9,380 nucleotides of DNA from an uncultured Acidimicrobium sp. (GCA_903895515.1 CAITUB010000246.1:1-9380); one strand, 5' to 3'; counted from the stretch's first letter, positions 1-6,107 are shown. Made by a program: numbers and translations. Notes: a model not told the origin generated them from the letters alone.

Positions 1-306
1 CGTGTCTGCAACTTTTGTTGGTGCAACTCCACCGCGTTCGTGTGCAACTTCAATGCGATGTGTTTCGGCAAGCACCGTGCGGAAAATTTGTTCTGCGAAG
101 TCGGCATCAACGCCGCTATTAATTGCCCACTGCCTGCGAGTAGTCAACACCTCGCGCACGCGTTGCGGCTGTATGACTGCAGTTGACGTACCAGCTTTCA
201 CTTCGGCAACTTCGCGACACACTTCCATTCGCTGAGCGAGCAGTGCAACTATTGCTGCATCGATCTGATCGATCTTTTCGCGAAGTTGTGGAAGGTCGCG
301 TGCCAT
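1..306 (-). CDS. Chorismate mutase, AroQ (type II) family, 3' end beyond window
   Basis: Only the first 102 codons are inside the window; the frame is open to the left edge. The protein starts MARDLPQLREKIDQIDAAIV and has the AroQ helix pattern: R9 and R26 in the first long helix, K37 after EVAEV, then I45-Q-P-x-R49, and a later helix with DADFAEQIF. R9, R26, K37 and R49 line up with the active-site Arg11, Arg28, Lys39 and Arg51 of the E. coli P-protein mutase domain, and E86 falls where that enzyme has Gln88. The family turns chorismate into prephenate, the branch to Phe and Tyr, in the cytosol. The ATG lies 2 nt after the ribE stop, with no clear Shine-Dalgarno, so translational coupling to ribE is likely. 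About 90 residues make a full mutase domain, so the residues after that (GGVAPTKVADT) may be a tail or the start of another domain; this cannot be decided here. Confidence 0.85.
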   Translation of the reverse strand, partial: MARDLPQLREKIDQIDAAIVALLAQRMEVCREVAEVKAGTSTAVIQPQRVREVLTTRRQWAINSGVDADFAEQIFRTVLAETHRIEVAHERGGVAPTKVADT

Positions 307-308
307 AA

Positions 309-899
309 CTATTTACGCCACCACTTGCGTTTCGTGTGTGGCTCGACCAAACGTTGAACATGTTTTGCAAGCACATCCATTTCAATATTCACTGCGTCGC
401 CAGCTTTGCGCACACCAAGTGTGGTCACAGCGGTGGTGTGAGGAATAACCGCAACACGAAATGTGTCAGCAGACAAATCAAATGCAGTCAGCGAAATGCC
501 ATCAACCGTGACTGAACCTTTTTCAACAATCAAGTGCATCAGGTCGCGCGGAATACGAATCACCAAATCGGGAGCAGGGGACACAACATGTCCAACTGCA
601 TCGACGTGACCAAGCACCATGTGTCCACCAAGTCGTTCGCCAAGCGCCATTGGTCGCTCAAGGTTGACAACATCGCCGGTTTGCAGCGAACCAAGGTTGG
701 TGCGCGAAAATGTTTCTTCGCTTACGTCGGCATCCCAATATGACGAACCGTCTGTGGCCACCACCGTGAGGCAGCAACCGTTCACCGCAATGGAAGCGCC
801 GAGGTCGGAGCCTTCCAACACCGTGGTGCTGTTGATGCGCAGGCGACTGCCATTGCGCGATCCGACTTTGCCTAGTTCTTCAACGATTCCCGTGAACAC
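309..899 (-). CDS. ribE: Riboflavin synthase, alpha subunit
   Basis: This enzyme makes riboflavin and a pyrimidinedione from two molecules of 6,7-dimethyl-8-ribityllumazine, the last step of riboflavin synthesis, in the cytosol. The 196-residue length is normal. It begins with the family signature MFTGIVEELG and shows the two tandem lumazine-binding repeats. The first has SIAVNGCCLTV (37-46) and SEETFSRTNLG (60-70). The second has HMVLGHVD (93-100), GSVTVDGISLT (128-138) and VIPHT (151-155). The start is GTG, chosen because the conserved MFTGI begins there. No Shine-Dalgarno precedes it, and a -10-like TATAAG sits 14 nt upstream, so a leaderless mRNA is possible. It is divergent from rpsO and followed at 2 nt by the chorismate mutase. 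Other riboflavin genes are not in view. The C-terminus is basic (KRKWWRK). Confidence 0.96.
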   Translation of the reverse strand: MFTGIVEELGKVGSRNGSRLRINSTTVLEGSDLGASIAVNGCCLTVVATDGSSYWDADVSEETFSRTNLGSLQTGDVVNLERPMALGERLGGHMVLGHVDAVGHVVSPAPDLVIRIPRDLMHLIVEKGSVTVDGISLTAFDLSADTFRVAVIPHTTAVTTLGVRKAGDAVNIEMDVLAKHVQRLVEPHTKRKWWRK

Positions 900-913
900 A
901 GCAATTCACACTA

Positions 914-921
914 CTTATATA
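914..921 (-). promoter_or_regulatory. Candidate -10 element for ribE
   Basis: On the minus strand this reads TATATAAG; TATAAG (919 to 914) matches five of six bases of the -10 consensus and ends 14 nt before the ribE GTG. Transcription would then start only a few bases before the codon, which fits the missing Shine-Dalgarno. No good -35 box is seen at 16-18 nt. This is inference from a short motif. The rest of the 183-nt spacer (900-1082) holds a small GGGG-ATTA-CCCC inverted repeat at 937-948 and the rpsO leader hairpins. I see no FMN riboswitch core in it. Confidence 0.3.
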
Positions 922-1037
922 GGCACACATTGGACAGGGGATTACCCCGCCGAACCCGACGACCCTCCCGATAGATTGAAGGGGTCCACTAGGGCTTTTA
1001 GCGCTGGTGAGATGCAGAGGGTCAACAGGCCAACTGC

Positions 1038-1064
1038 GACCAATTGGTCCCGCAATTCGGCGGG
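1038..1064 (+). promoter_or_regulatory. rpsO leader: two abutting hairpins before the RBS
   Basis: A perfect 12-nt palindrome, GACCAATTGGTC, lies at 1038-1049. It is followed directly by a GC-rich hairpin: CCCGC (1049-1053), loop AATTCG, GCGGG (1060-1064). The second stem ends 5 nt before the GAAAGG ribosome binding site (1070-1075), and the two elements share base 1049. S15 is known to repress its own translation through mRNA structures that differ between phyla, so a role in S15 feedback is plausible. The function is inference. Confidence 0.35.
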
Positions 1065-1082
1065 CACACGAAAGGCATACTT

Positions 1083-1346
1083 ATGGCAACTGCTCCAAAA
1101 AGCGAAACCATCGCCAAGCACCGGGCTCACTCAACTGACACCGGTTCTCCTGAAGTGCAAATTGCACTTCTTACAGAGCGCATCAACAGCCTCACTGATC
1201 ATCTCAAGAGCCACCACAAAGACCATCACAGTCGCCGTGGCCTCTTAATGATGGTTGGTCGCCGTCGACGCATGCTTGACTATGTAAAGGCCCGTGACAT
1301 CGAGAAGTACAGAAAACTTCTTGAAGATCTCGGTCTGCGTCGCTAA
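1083..1346 (+). CDS. rpsO: 30S ribosomal protein S15
   Basis: S15 is a primary binder of 16S rRNA (the three-way junction of helices 20-22) and helps assemble the platform of the small subunit. The 87-residue product has the whole family pattern: TGSPEVQIALLTERI (20-34), HLKSHHKDHHSRRGLL (40-55), a run of four arginines (60-63) and the ending LGLRR. H40, H44, D47 and S50 correspond to the rRNA-contacting residues His41, His45, Asp48 and Ser51 of E. coli S15. The ATG at 1083 is chosen over an in-frame TTG at 1044 because GAAAGG lies 7 nt before it and because MATAPKSETI fits S15 N-termini. It is followed after 174 nt by pnp, the usual bacterial order. No intrinsic terminator (stem plus T-run) separates the two, so cotranscription is likely. 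Confidence 0.98.
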   Translation: MATAPKSETIAKHRAHSTDTGSPEVQIALLTERINSLTDHLKSHHKDHHSRRGLLMMVGRRRRMLDYVKARDIEKYRKLLEDLGLRR

Positions 1347-1371
1347 CGCACGCCGTAGGCAAACACATAAC

Positions 1372-1466
1372 GAACAACTCGTAGTCGGTTGTCAGTCGCT
1401 GATTGCGCAACGAGTCAATACGGACTCACGTTGCGACATTGCCGACTGGGAATCGACCGGTTGTTC
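1372..1466 (+). promoter_or_regulatory. Long hairpin in the rpsO-pnp spacer, candidate pnp control leader
   Basis: Nested complementary segments close on each other around 1417-1422. GAACAAC (1372-1378) pairs with GTTGTTC (1460-1466). GTCGGTT (1384-1390) pairs with AATCGAC (1451-1457, one G-U). CAGTCG (1393-1398) pairs with CGACTG (1443-1448). CGCAACG (1406-1412) pairs with CGTTGCG (1429-1435). AGTC (1413-1416) pairs with GACT (1423-1426). This gives about 31 pairs in 95 nt, with only small internal loops. No T-run follows, so it is not an intrinsic terminator. In E. coli a long double-stranded leader between rpsO and pnp is cut by RNase III, and PNPase then represses its own mRNA; the matching position and shape suggest a similar role here. 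The pairing is seen; the function is inferred. Confidence 0.6.
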
Positions 1467-1482
1467 CTCAACCCCTCATGAA

Positions 1483-1496
1483 TCGTCACGAGACGA
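1483..1496 (+). promoter_or_regulatory. Small hairpin just before the pnp RBS
   Basis: TCGTC (1483-1487), loop ACGA, GACGA (1492-1496) form a 5-bp stem that ends 10 nt before the pnp ribosome binding site GAAAGGA (1507-1513). The site is 7 nt from the ATG at 1521. The hairpin could tune access to the site together with the larger hairpin upstream, but a stem this short may also mean nothing. Confidence 0.3.
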
Positions 1497-1520
1497 CTTA
1501 AGGGACGAAAGGACATACAC

Positions 1521-4001
1521 ATGGCTGACGCCATTTCCGTATCAGCACCTATTTCAGGTACCGATAAAACCCTCACCTTCGAGACGGGCAAGTTCGCCTT
1601 GCAGTCACAAGGTGCAGTCATTGCCAAAATTGGCAAGACGCAAGTTCTTGCAACAGCAAACGCCGCAAAGGGCGTTCGCGATGGCATCGACTTTTTCCCA
1701 CTCACCGTCGACGTAGAAGAGCGCGCATACGCAGCAGGAAAAATTCCTGGCTCATTCTTCCGTCGTGAAGGACGCCCAAGCCAAGCAGCAATTCTTACTT
1801 GCCGTTTGACCGACCGTCCCCTGCGCCCAGCCTTCCCAGATGGCTACCGCAACGAAACACAAATCGTGATCACCGTTATTGGTGCTGACCAAGTGAACCC
1901 ACACGACGTGCTTGCAATTAACGCAGCGTCTGCATCGTTCATGATCAGCGGCATTCCATTCGACGGCCCAATCGGTGCAGTTCGTTTGGCATACAGCCAA
2001 GACGGATCATGGATTGCTCACCCAACATTTGAAGAGGGCGAAGAAGCAACATTTGAAATTGTTGTTGCTGGTCGCGAACTCGACAACGGCGACGTTGCCA
2101 TCATGATGGTGGAAGCAGGCGGAACCGAGAAGAGCTTCACTTACTACGAAGCAGGCGCACCAAAGGTTGACGAACTCGTCATTGCTGGCGGTCTTGAAGC
2201 ATCGAAGCAGTTCATTAAGGAATCGATCAAGTTGCAGCGCCAGTTGGTTGCCAGCGTGATTGCAACCCGTGGCCCAATTGAGCCATTGAAGTACACACCG
2301 GTACTTGACTACACCGAAGAGTTGTTTGCAGCAGTAGAGGCAGCAGCAACCGCAACGTTGCAGCCAGCAATTCGCATTGCTCTGAAGAGCGAGCGCAATG
2401 CTGCAATTGACGATGCAACTGCAAAGACACTTGCTGAACTTGCTGGAACATCAGATGCTCCAGGCAAGTTTGCTGGTCAGGAAAAGCAGATCAAGGAAGC
2501 CGTACGTTCACTCACCAAGAAGTTGGTGCGTAAGCGCGTTGTGAACGAAGGAATTCGTATCGACGGTCGTGGCCCTGCAGACTTGCGTCCAGTTTCAGCA
2601 GAAGTTGGACTCATTTCAACCGCACACGGAACAGGCTTGTTCCAACGCGGTGAAACACAAGTACTCAACGTGCTCACCATGGCAATGCCAAAGATGAACC
2701 AGATGATCGACTCGATCACACCTGAGACATCGAAGCGTTACATGCACGACTACAACATGGCTCCATGGGCCAACGGTGAAACCGGTCGTGTAGGTAGCCC
2801 GAAGCGTCGCGAAATTGGACACGGTGCACTCGCAGAGCGCGCATTGTTCCCAGTTGTTCCAAACCAAGAGAAGTTCGCATACACATTGCGTCTCGTTTCA
2901 GAAGTGTTGTCGTCAAACGGCAGCACCTCGATGGCGTCGGTATGTGCATCGAGCCTTTCGCTCATGGACGCTGGTGTGCCAATTCTTGCTCCAGTAGCCG
3001 GTATTGCAATGGGACTTATCTTCGACGAAGGTAAGTACACCGCACTCACCGACATTCTTGGTGCAGAGGACGCATTCGGCGACATGGACTTCAAGGTGGC
3101 CGGAACTGCAGACGCAGTAACCGCGTTGCAACTTGATACCAAGATCGAAGGAATTCCTAGCGAAGTACTTGCCGCTGCATTGCAGCAAGCAAAAGATGCT
3201 CGCTTGAAGATCCTCGACGTGATGAATGCAGCAATTGCAGCACCACGTACAACCGTTGCTGAAAGCGCACCAAAGATTGTCACCTTCACCATTCCATTGG
3301 ACAAGGTCGGAGAAGTCATTGGGCCAAAGGGCAAAGTCATCAACACCATCCAGCAGGAGACTGGTGCCGAAATCAACGTCAGCGATGACGGTGCAACTGG
3401 CATCATCACCATTGGTTCACCAGACAACTCAAAGGTTGAAGACGCGAAGGCACGCATTCTTGCCATCGTCGATCCTCCAACTGCAGAGTTGGGCGCTACC
3501 TACACCGGTCGCGTTGTGAACATTGCTCAGTTCGGTGCATTCGTCAACATCCTTCCTGGACGTGACGGCCTCGTGCACATTTCGAAGTTGGGTAACGGTC
3601 AGCGTGTATCCAAAGTTGAAGACGTGTTGAACATCGGTGACGAAGTTCAAGTTCGCGTAGACGACATTGACGACCGCGGCAAGGTGAGCCTCTCGCTCAT
3701 CGGACCAGACGGTGAGCCAATGAAGGGTTCAGGAAGCGCACCGTCAGAAGGTGGCGACCGTGGCCCACGTCCAGAGCGTGGACCTCGTCCAGAACGCGGC
3801 GGAGACCGTGGTGGTCGTGGAAACGATCGTGGCGGACGTGGCAATGATCGTGGTGGTCGTGGAAACGATCGCGGAGGTCGCAGTGAAAACAGCAACCGTC
3901 GTGAACCAAACCGCGGATCAGCACCATCAGAGCCGGCTGCAGACAATGCAGTGTCGGTCAGCTTCGAAGACGAATTCGACAGCGAATTTAACGGTAACTA
4001 A
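1521..4001 (+). CDS. pnp: Polynucleotide phosphorylase (PNPase)
   Basis: This trimeric 3'-to-5' exoribonuclease uses phosphate to release nucleoside diphosphates and can also add 3' tails; it acts in mRNA decay in the cytosol. Domain order is complete: first RNase PH domain (about 10-150, with FFRREGRP at 79-86), helical linker (about 245-330), second RNase PH domain (about 340-560), KH domain with GPKG at 601-604, and S1 domain (about 658-728, TGRVVNIAQFGAFV). The catalytic stretch GAEDAFGDMDFK keeps D517, D523 and K525, matching E. coli D486, D492 and K494. From about 736 a glycine/arginine-rich tail follows, with three GRGNDRG-type repeats and an acidic end (FEDEFDSEF), making the 826-residue protein about 100 residues longer than the E. 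coli form. The start has a good GAAAGGA site. Autoregulation through the upstream hairpin is possible. dapB begins 6 nt after the stop. Confidence 0.98.
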   Translation: MADAISVSAPISGTDKTLTFETGKFALQSQGAVIAKIGKTQVLATANAAKGVRDGIDFFPLTVDVEERAYAAGKIPGSFFRREGRPSQAAILTCRLTDRPLRPAFPDGYRNETQIVITVIGADQVNPHDVLAINAASASFMISGIPFDGPIGAVRLAYSQDGSWIAHPTFEEGEEATFEIVVAGRELDNGDVAIMMVEAGGTEKSFTYYEAGAPKVDELVIAGGLEASKQFIKESIKLQRQLVASVIATRGPIEPLKYTPVLDYTEELFAAVEAAATATLQPAIRIALKSERNAAIDDATAKTLAELAGTSDAPGKFAGQEKQIKEAVRSLTKKLVRKRVVNEGIRIDGRGPADLRPVSAEVGLISTAHGTGLFQRGETQVLNVLTMAMPKMNQMIDSITPETSKRYMHDYNMAPWANGETGRVGSPKRREIGHGALAERALFPVVPNQEKFAYTLRLVSEVLSSNGSTSMASVCASSLSLMDAGVPILAPVAGIAMGLIFDEGKYTALTDILGAEDAFGDMDFKVAGTADAVTALQLDTKIEGIPSEVLAAALQQAKDARLKILDVMNAAIAAPRTTVAESAPKIVTFTIPLDKVGEVIGPKGKVINTIQQETGAEINVSDDGATGIITIGSPDNSKVEDAKARILAIVDPPTAELGATYTGRVVNIAQFGAFVNILPGRDGLVHISKLGNGQRVSKVEDVLNIGDEVQVRVDDIDDRGKVSLSLIGPDGEPMKGSGSAPSEGGDRGPRPERGPRPERGGDRGGRGNDRGGRGNDRGGRGNDRGGRSENSNRREPNRGSAPSEPAADNAVSVSFEDEFDSEFNGN
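3813..3875 (+). repeat. Three tandem 21-bp repeats coding RGG boxes in PNPase
   Basis: Three 21-bp units (3813-3833, 3834-3854, 3855-3875) each encode the heptad G-R-G-N-D-R-G in the PNPase frame (residues 765-785). Units differ mostly at third codon positions, so selection on the peptide rather than a very recent DNA duplication is likely. A looser pair of PERG-type repeats (PRPERG twice) precedes them. RGG-type repeats are known as flexible RNA-binding segments. Confidence 0.85.
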
Positions 4002-4007
4002 TTAACC

Positions 4008-4772
4008 ATGATCAGGGTCGGTGTCATCGGTGCCGCAGGGCGCATGGGTGCAACGGTATGCAATGCCGTTGTTGCTGATCCTGGTTTAGAACTCGTAGCA
4101 GTGGTTGATTCTGGAGCTCCAGGATCAACCACTCACGGGCTCACCATCTCGGGTGAATTGCGCGCACTTGCCGATGCACACGTAGATGTCGCAATCGATT
4201 TCACTGTTGCCGAAGCTTCACGTGTCAACCTTCCGTGGCTTGCAATGCACAGCATTCACGCTGTTGTTGGCACCACCGGCTTCTCGCAAGAAGATCTCGA
4301 CAGCTTCAAGAAGTCGTTTACCAATAGCAATTGTTTAATTGCTGCCAACTTCGCCATTGGTGCAGTACTCATGATGCGCTTTGCAGAGATGGCATCGCCG
4401 TTTTTTGACACCGCAGAAATTATTGAAATTCACCACGATGGCAAAGCCGATTCACCAAGCGGAACCGCAGTTGCAACTGCGCAACGCATGGCAGCGGCAA
4501 GCAACGAGTGGGCGCAAGACCCAACGAAGCACGAAGCCATCAAGGGTGCACGCGGCGCAAAGGGCCCCGGCGACATTCCAATTCATGCAGTGCGTATGCG
4601 TGGGGCAGTAGCAAACCAAGAAGTGATTTTCGGTGCACAGGGACAAACCCTCACCATTCGCCATGACACCACAGACCGCGCATCGTTTATGCCTGGCGTG
4701 GTGTTGGCATGCAAAAAAATTGCCGAGCACAAGGGCTTCACCCTTGGACTCGACAGTTTTCTTGGAATCTAA
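4008..4772 (+). CDS. dapB: 4-hydroxy-tetrahydrodipicolinate reductase
   Basis: This enzyme reduces the DapA product to tetrahydrodipicolinate with NAD(P)H, a step towards meso-diaminopimelate and lysine, so it serves peptidoglycan as well as amino-acid supply. The dinucleotide-binding motif GAAGRMG is at 8-14, GTTGF at 88-92, and the substrate and catalytic segment EIHHDGKADSPSGTA has H142, H143, K146 and S151-G-T-A, matching E. coli His159, His160 and Lys163. The 254 residues are slightly short of the 273 in E. coli, as usual for actinobacterial forms. The ATG at 4008 is fixed by the glycine motif directly after MIRVGVI. It lies 6 nt after the pnp stop with no evident Shine-Dalgarno, so it probably depends on translation coming from pnp. 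In many actinobacteria an M16 peptidase gene sits between pnp and dapB; it is absent here. Its stop abuts the convergent tpx stop. Confidence 0.97.
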   Translation: MIRVGVIGAAGRMGATVCNAVVADPGLELVAVVDSGAPGSTTHGLTISGELRALADAHVDVAIDFTVAEASRVNLPWLAMHSIHAVVGTTGFSQEDLDSFKKSFTNSNCLIAANFAIGAVLMMRFAEMASPFFDTAEIIEIHHDGKADSPSGTAVATAQRMAAASNEWAQDPTKHEAIKGARGAKGPGDIPIHAVRMRGAVANQEVIFGAQGQTLTIRHDTTDRASFMPGVVLACKKIAEHKGFTLGLDSFLGI

Positions 4773-5414
4773 TTACTTCAGCGAGTTGATCGCTGCTTCG
4801 TAATTTGGCTCGTTAGCAATTTCGCTCACCAATTCGCTGTGCAGCACTTTGCCTTTTTCGTCGAGCACGACAACTGCGCGAGCAAGAATTCCCTTGAGCA
4901 CGCCATCGGTCAAGTTAACGCCGAATGCTTTGCCGAAGTTTGAACGGAATGACGAAGCGGTCTTTACATTTGCCAAGCCTTCTGAACCGCAGAAGCGACC
5001 CTGAGCGAATGGCAAGTCTGCCGACACGCAATACACCTCGGTGTTGTTCAACGATGATGCAAGCGAGTTAAACGTACGTGTGCTGGTTGCACATGTTGGA
5101 GTGTCGATGCTTGGGAAAATGTTCAAAATCACACGCTTGCCACGCAAGTCCTTGTTTGAGATTTCTTGCAGTGTTCCAGTAGTCAGTGTGAATGATGGAG
5201 CAGCAGCGCCTTTCTTTGGCAACTTGCCACTTGTTGACACCGGGTTGCCGCCGAGCGTTACTTTTGAGCCGCCTTTGCTGGCAGTCTTCTTCACGACTTT
5301 CTTTACTGACTTCTTTGCAGTTTTCTTCGTTACTTTCTTAACGGTCTTTTTGACAGCCTTTTTTACAACTTTCTTTACGGTCTTTTTCTTAGCGATCTTC
5401 TTTTTTGCAGCCAT
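4773..5414 (-). CDS. tpx: Thiol peroxidase (Tpx) with N-terminal lysine-rich KKxx tail
   Basis: Residues from about 51 on are a full atypical 2-Cys peroxiredoxin of the Tpx family, which reduces H2O2 and alkyl hydroperoxides using thioredoxin. It has VTLGGNPV near the core start, FPSIDTPTC with peroxidatic C108, SADLPFAQGRFC with resolving C142 (34 residues apart, as C61 and C95 in E. coli), and conserved R179 in LARAVVVLD. An extra cysteine, C129, is present. The first 48 residues are unusual: 23 lysines by residue 47, in KKxx steps, like H1-type or actinobacterial HupB tails that bind DNA. The start at 5414 is well supported: AAGGAG lies 7 nt before it, and there is no other methionine in the protein nor an ordinary start at the tail-core border. 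The gene follows the DedA-like gene by 39 nt. Binding of nucleic acid by the tail is inference. Confidence 0.93.
   Translation of the reverse strand: MAAKKKIAKKKTVKKVVKKAVKKTVKKVTKKTAKKSVKKVVKKTASKGGSKVTLGGNPVSTSGKLPKKGAAAPSFTLTTGTLQEISNKDLRGKRVILNIFPSIDTPTCATSTRTFNSLASSLNNTEVYCVSADLPFAQGRFCGSEGLANVKTASSFRSNFGKAFGVNLTDGVLKGILARAVVVLDEKGKVLHSELVSEIANEPNYEAAINSLK
5286..5375 (-). repeat. Coding 12-bp-period repeat: KKxx tail of Tpx
   Basis: Residues 14-43 of Tpx have lysine pairs at 14-15, 18-19, 22-23, 26-27, 30-31, 34-35, 38-39 and 42-43, an unbroken four-residue rhythm. The two intervening residues are mostly V, T, A or S. The DNA has a matching 12-bp period with variation in the spacer codons. 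On a helix the lysines would spread around the surface; such tails are typically disordered until they bind DNA or RNA. The rhythm is seen; binding is inferred from similar tails. Confidence 0.85.
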
Positions 5415-5421
5415 GGTGGCA

Positions 5422-5427
5422 CTCCTT
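5422..5427 (-). promoter_or_regulatory. Strong RBS that fixes the tpx start before the lysine tail
   Basis: The minus strand reads AAGGAG here, 7 nt before the ATG at 5414-5412. This is the clearest Shine-Dalgarno in the window and shows that translation starts ahead of the lysine-rich tail rather than at the Tpx core. Confidence 0.85.
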
Positions 5428-5453
5428 ATTTGCGAGGTGAATGTGCCACGAAT

Positions 5454-6044
5454 TTAGTCGGAACTTGGTCGACCTTTCCTCATGGACTGGAAGAAACTGA
5501 GTCCAAATAAGGCCGCAACGAAATACCACTGGTACTGCTCGATGCCAGACAGGAATGAGCGGATTTGGTCCTCGAATTGGTCGCCACCCAGACGCAGGAC
5601 AGTGAGTTTTATGGCGATGCCGACACACAGAAGCGGAATGAATCGTTTCGCACTCATGCGCTTGTGGCCAAGCAACAGGCAGACCACATTGCTGCCGGGC
5701 ATCAGCACAAGGGCAACTGAGCCGGCCTTGTCTACGGCCTTTTCGGTCCAGCGGTAAATGGCAGGCAGCTCGCCCAGGTTGCCTTCCACCCAGCCGAGAG
5801 CTTTTTCGCCGTACCAACGACCCACAAAGAACAGCGCGATGCCTGCGATCAAGATGCGTACGAAGCCAATTGCTGCGTATGGGATTACATCGATGTAAGG
5901 AACAGAGCCAAACAAGTTTCGGTTTCGCGAACTGAGGGCAAGAACCCATGATGGATGGTTGTCAACAAGAGCTGGGCCAATGTTGCTGCCAATGGTGCCA
6001 ATGACAAACAACATGGTGGTGAAGGTGAGGACCGCCTTGCGCAT
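5454..6044 (-). CDS. DedA-like (VTT/SNARE-associated) small membrane protein
   Basis: A 196-residue integral membrane protein. Hydrophobic segments lie at about 4-22, 53-74, 108-126, 135-152 and 172-187. The motif GRWYGE (75-80) followed by ALGWVE, then VLMPGSNVVCLLLGHKRM and a basic-plus-FIPLL stretch, follow the layout of short DedA-family proteins I recall from actinobacteria (F-x-x-GRWYG, a P-G/N region before a membrane hairpin, and an arginine near the last segment). DedA proteins are linked to membrane lipid scrambling and proton-motive-force upkeep, but the role of this subgroup is unsettled. The ATG at 6044 has no clear Shine-Dalgarno, so the mRNA may be short-leadered. It is divergent from the acyl-CoA ligase and lies 39 nt upstream of tpx, so the two are probably cotranscribed. 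The family call is fairly sure, the function is not. Confidence 0.72.
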   Translation of the reverse strand: MRKAVLTFTTMLFVIGTIGSNIGPALVDNHPSWVLALSSRNRNLFGSVPYIDVIPYAAIGFVRILIAGIALFFVGRWYGEKALGWVEGNLGELPAIYRWTEKAVDKAGSVALVLMPGSNVVCLLLGHKRMSAKRFIPLLCVGIAIKLTVLRLGGDQFEDQIRSFLSGIEQYQWYFVAALFGLSFFQSMRKGRPSSD

Positions 6045-6107
6045 TTAGAGCACGGTAGCCGACTTGGGTAACTTAGGTCTCGTCACGAGCACAAAAAGGG
6101 GAGTGCA
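6045..6107. promoter_or_regulatory. Divergent promoter region with palindrome
   Basis: These 63 nt must hold the promoters for both the DedA-like/tpx pair and the acyl-CoA ligase. TAACTTA at 6069-6075 can be read as a weak -10 on both strands (TAACTT forwards, TAAGTT backwards). Next to it is an 11-nt palindrome, CTCGT-C-ACGAG (6079-6089), which would overlap a plus-strand start site and could be an operator. The plus-strand RBS AGGGGAG is at 6097-6103. No convincing -35 boxes are seen. Placement is inference. Confidence 0.3.

Noticed and set aside
900..1082. FMN riboswitch ahead of ribE
   Set aside because: I looked on the minus strand for the conserved core blocks of the FMN aptamer and did not see them; the ribE leader also looks too short if the -10 at 914-921 is used.
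1044..1082. Earlier in-frame TTG start for rpsO
   Set aside because: It would add 13 residues not found in S15, whereas GAAAGG lies at the right distance from the ATG at 1083.
1321..1349. Separate pnp promoter with TTGAAG and a box 17 nt later
   Set aside because: The second box reads TAACGC, which lacks the conserved final T of a -10 element; the match is too weak to claim.
1372..1466. Intrinsic terminator after rpsO
   Set aside because: The stem is long enough, but what follows is CCTCAACCCC, not a T-run, and pnp in the same direction is expected to be cotranscribed.
1483..1492. Ten-base match TCGTCACGAG shared with 6080-6089, as a common operator
   Set aside because: Repeated ten-mers are expected by chance in a window this long, and the two contexts differ: a hairpin loop region in one case and a palindrome centre in the other.
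3647..3946. Minus-strand Arg/Pro-rich repetitive frame
   Set aside because: It is a shadow of the Gly/Arg repeats of PNPase on the opposite strand, and its repeat pattern is fully explained by them.
5041..5457. Plus-strand open frame with a phenylalanine/threonine-rich, membrane-like end
   Set aside because: It is the reverse complement of the lysine-rich tail of Tpx; AAG/AAA codons read backwards give CTT/TTT-type codons. It has no RBS, and the opposite strand has clear Tpx motifs.
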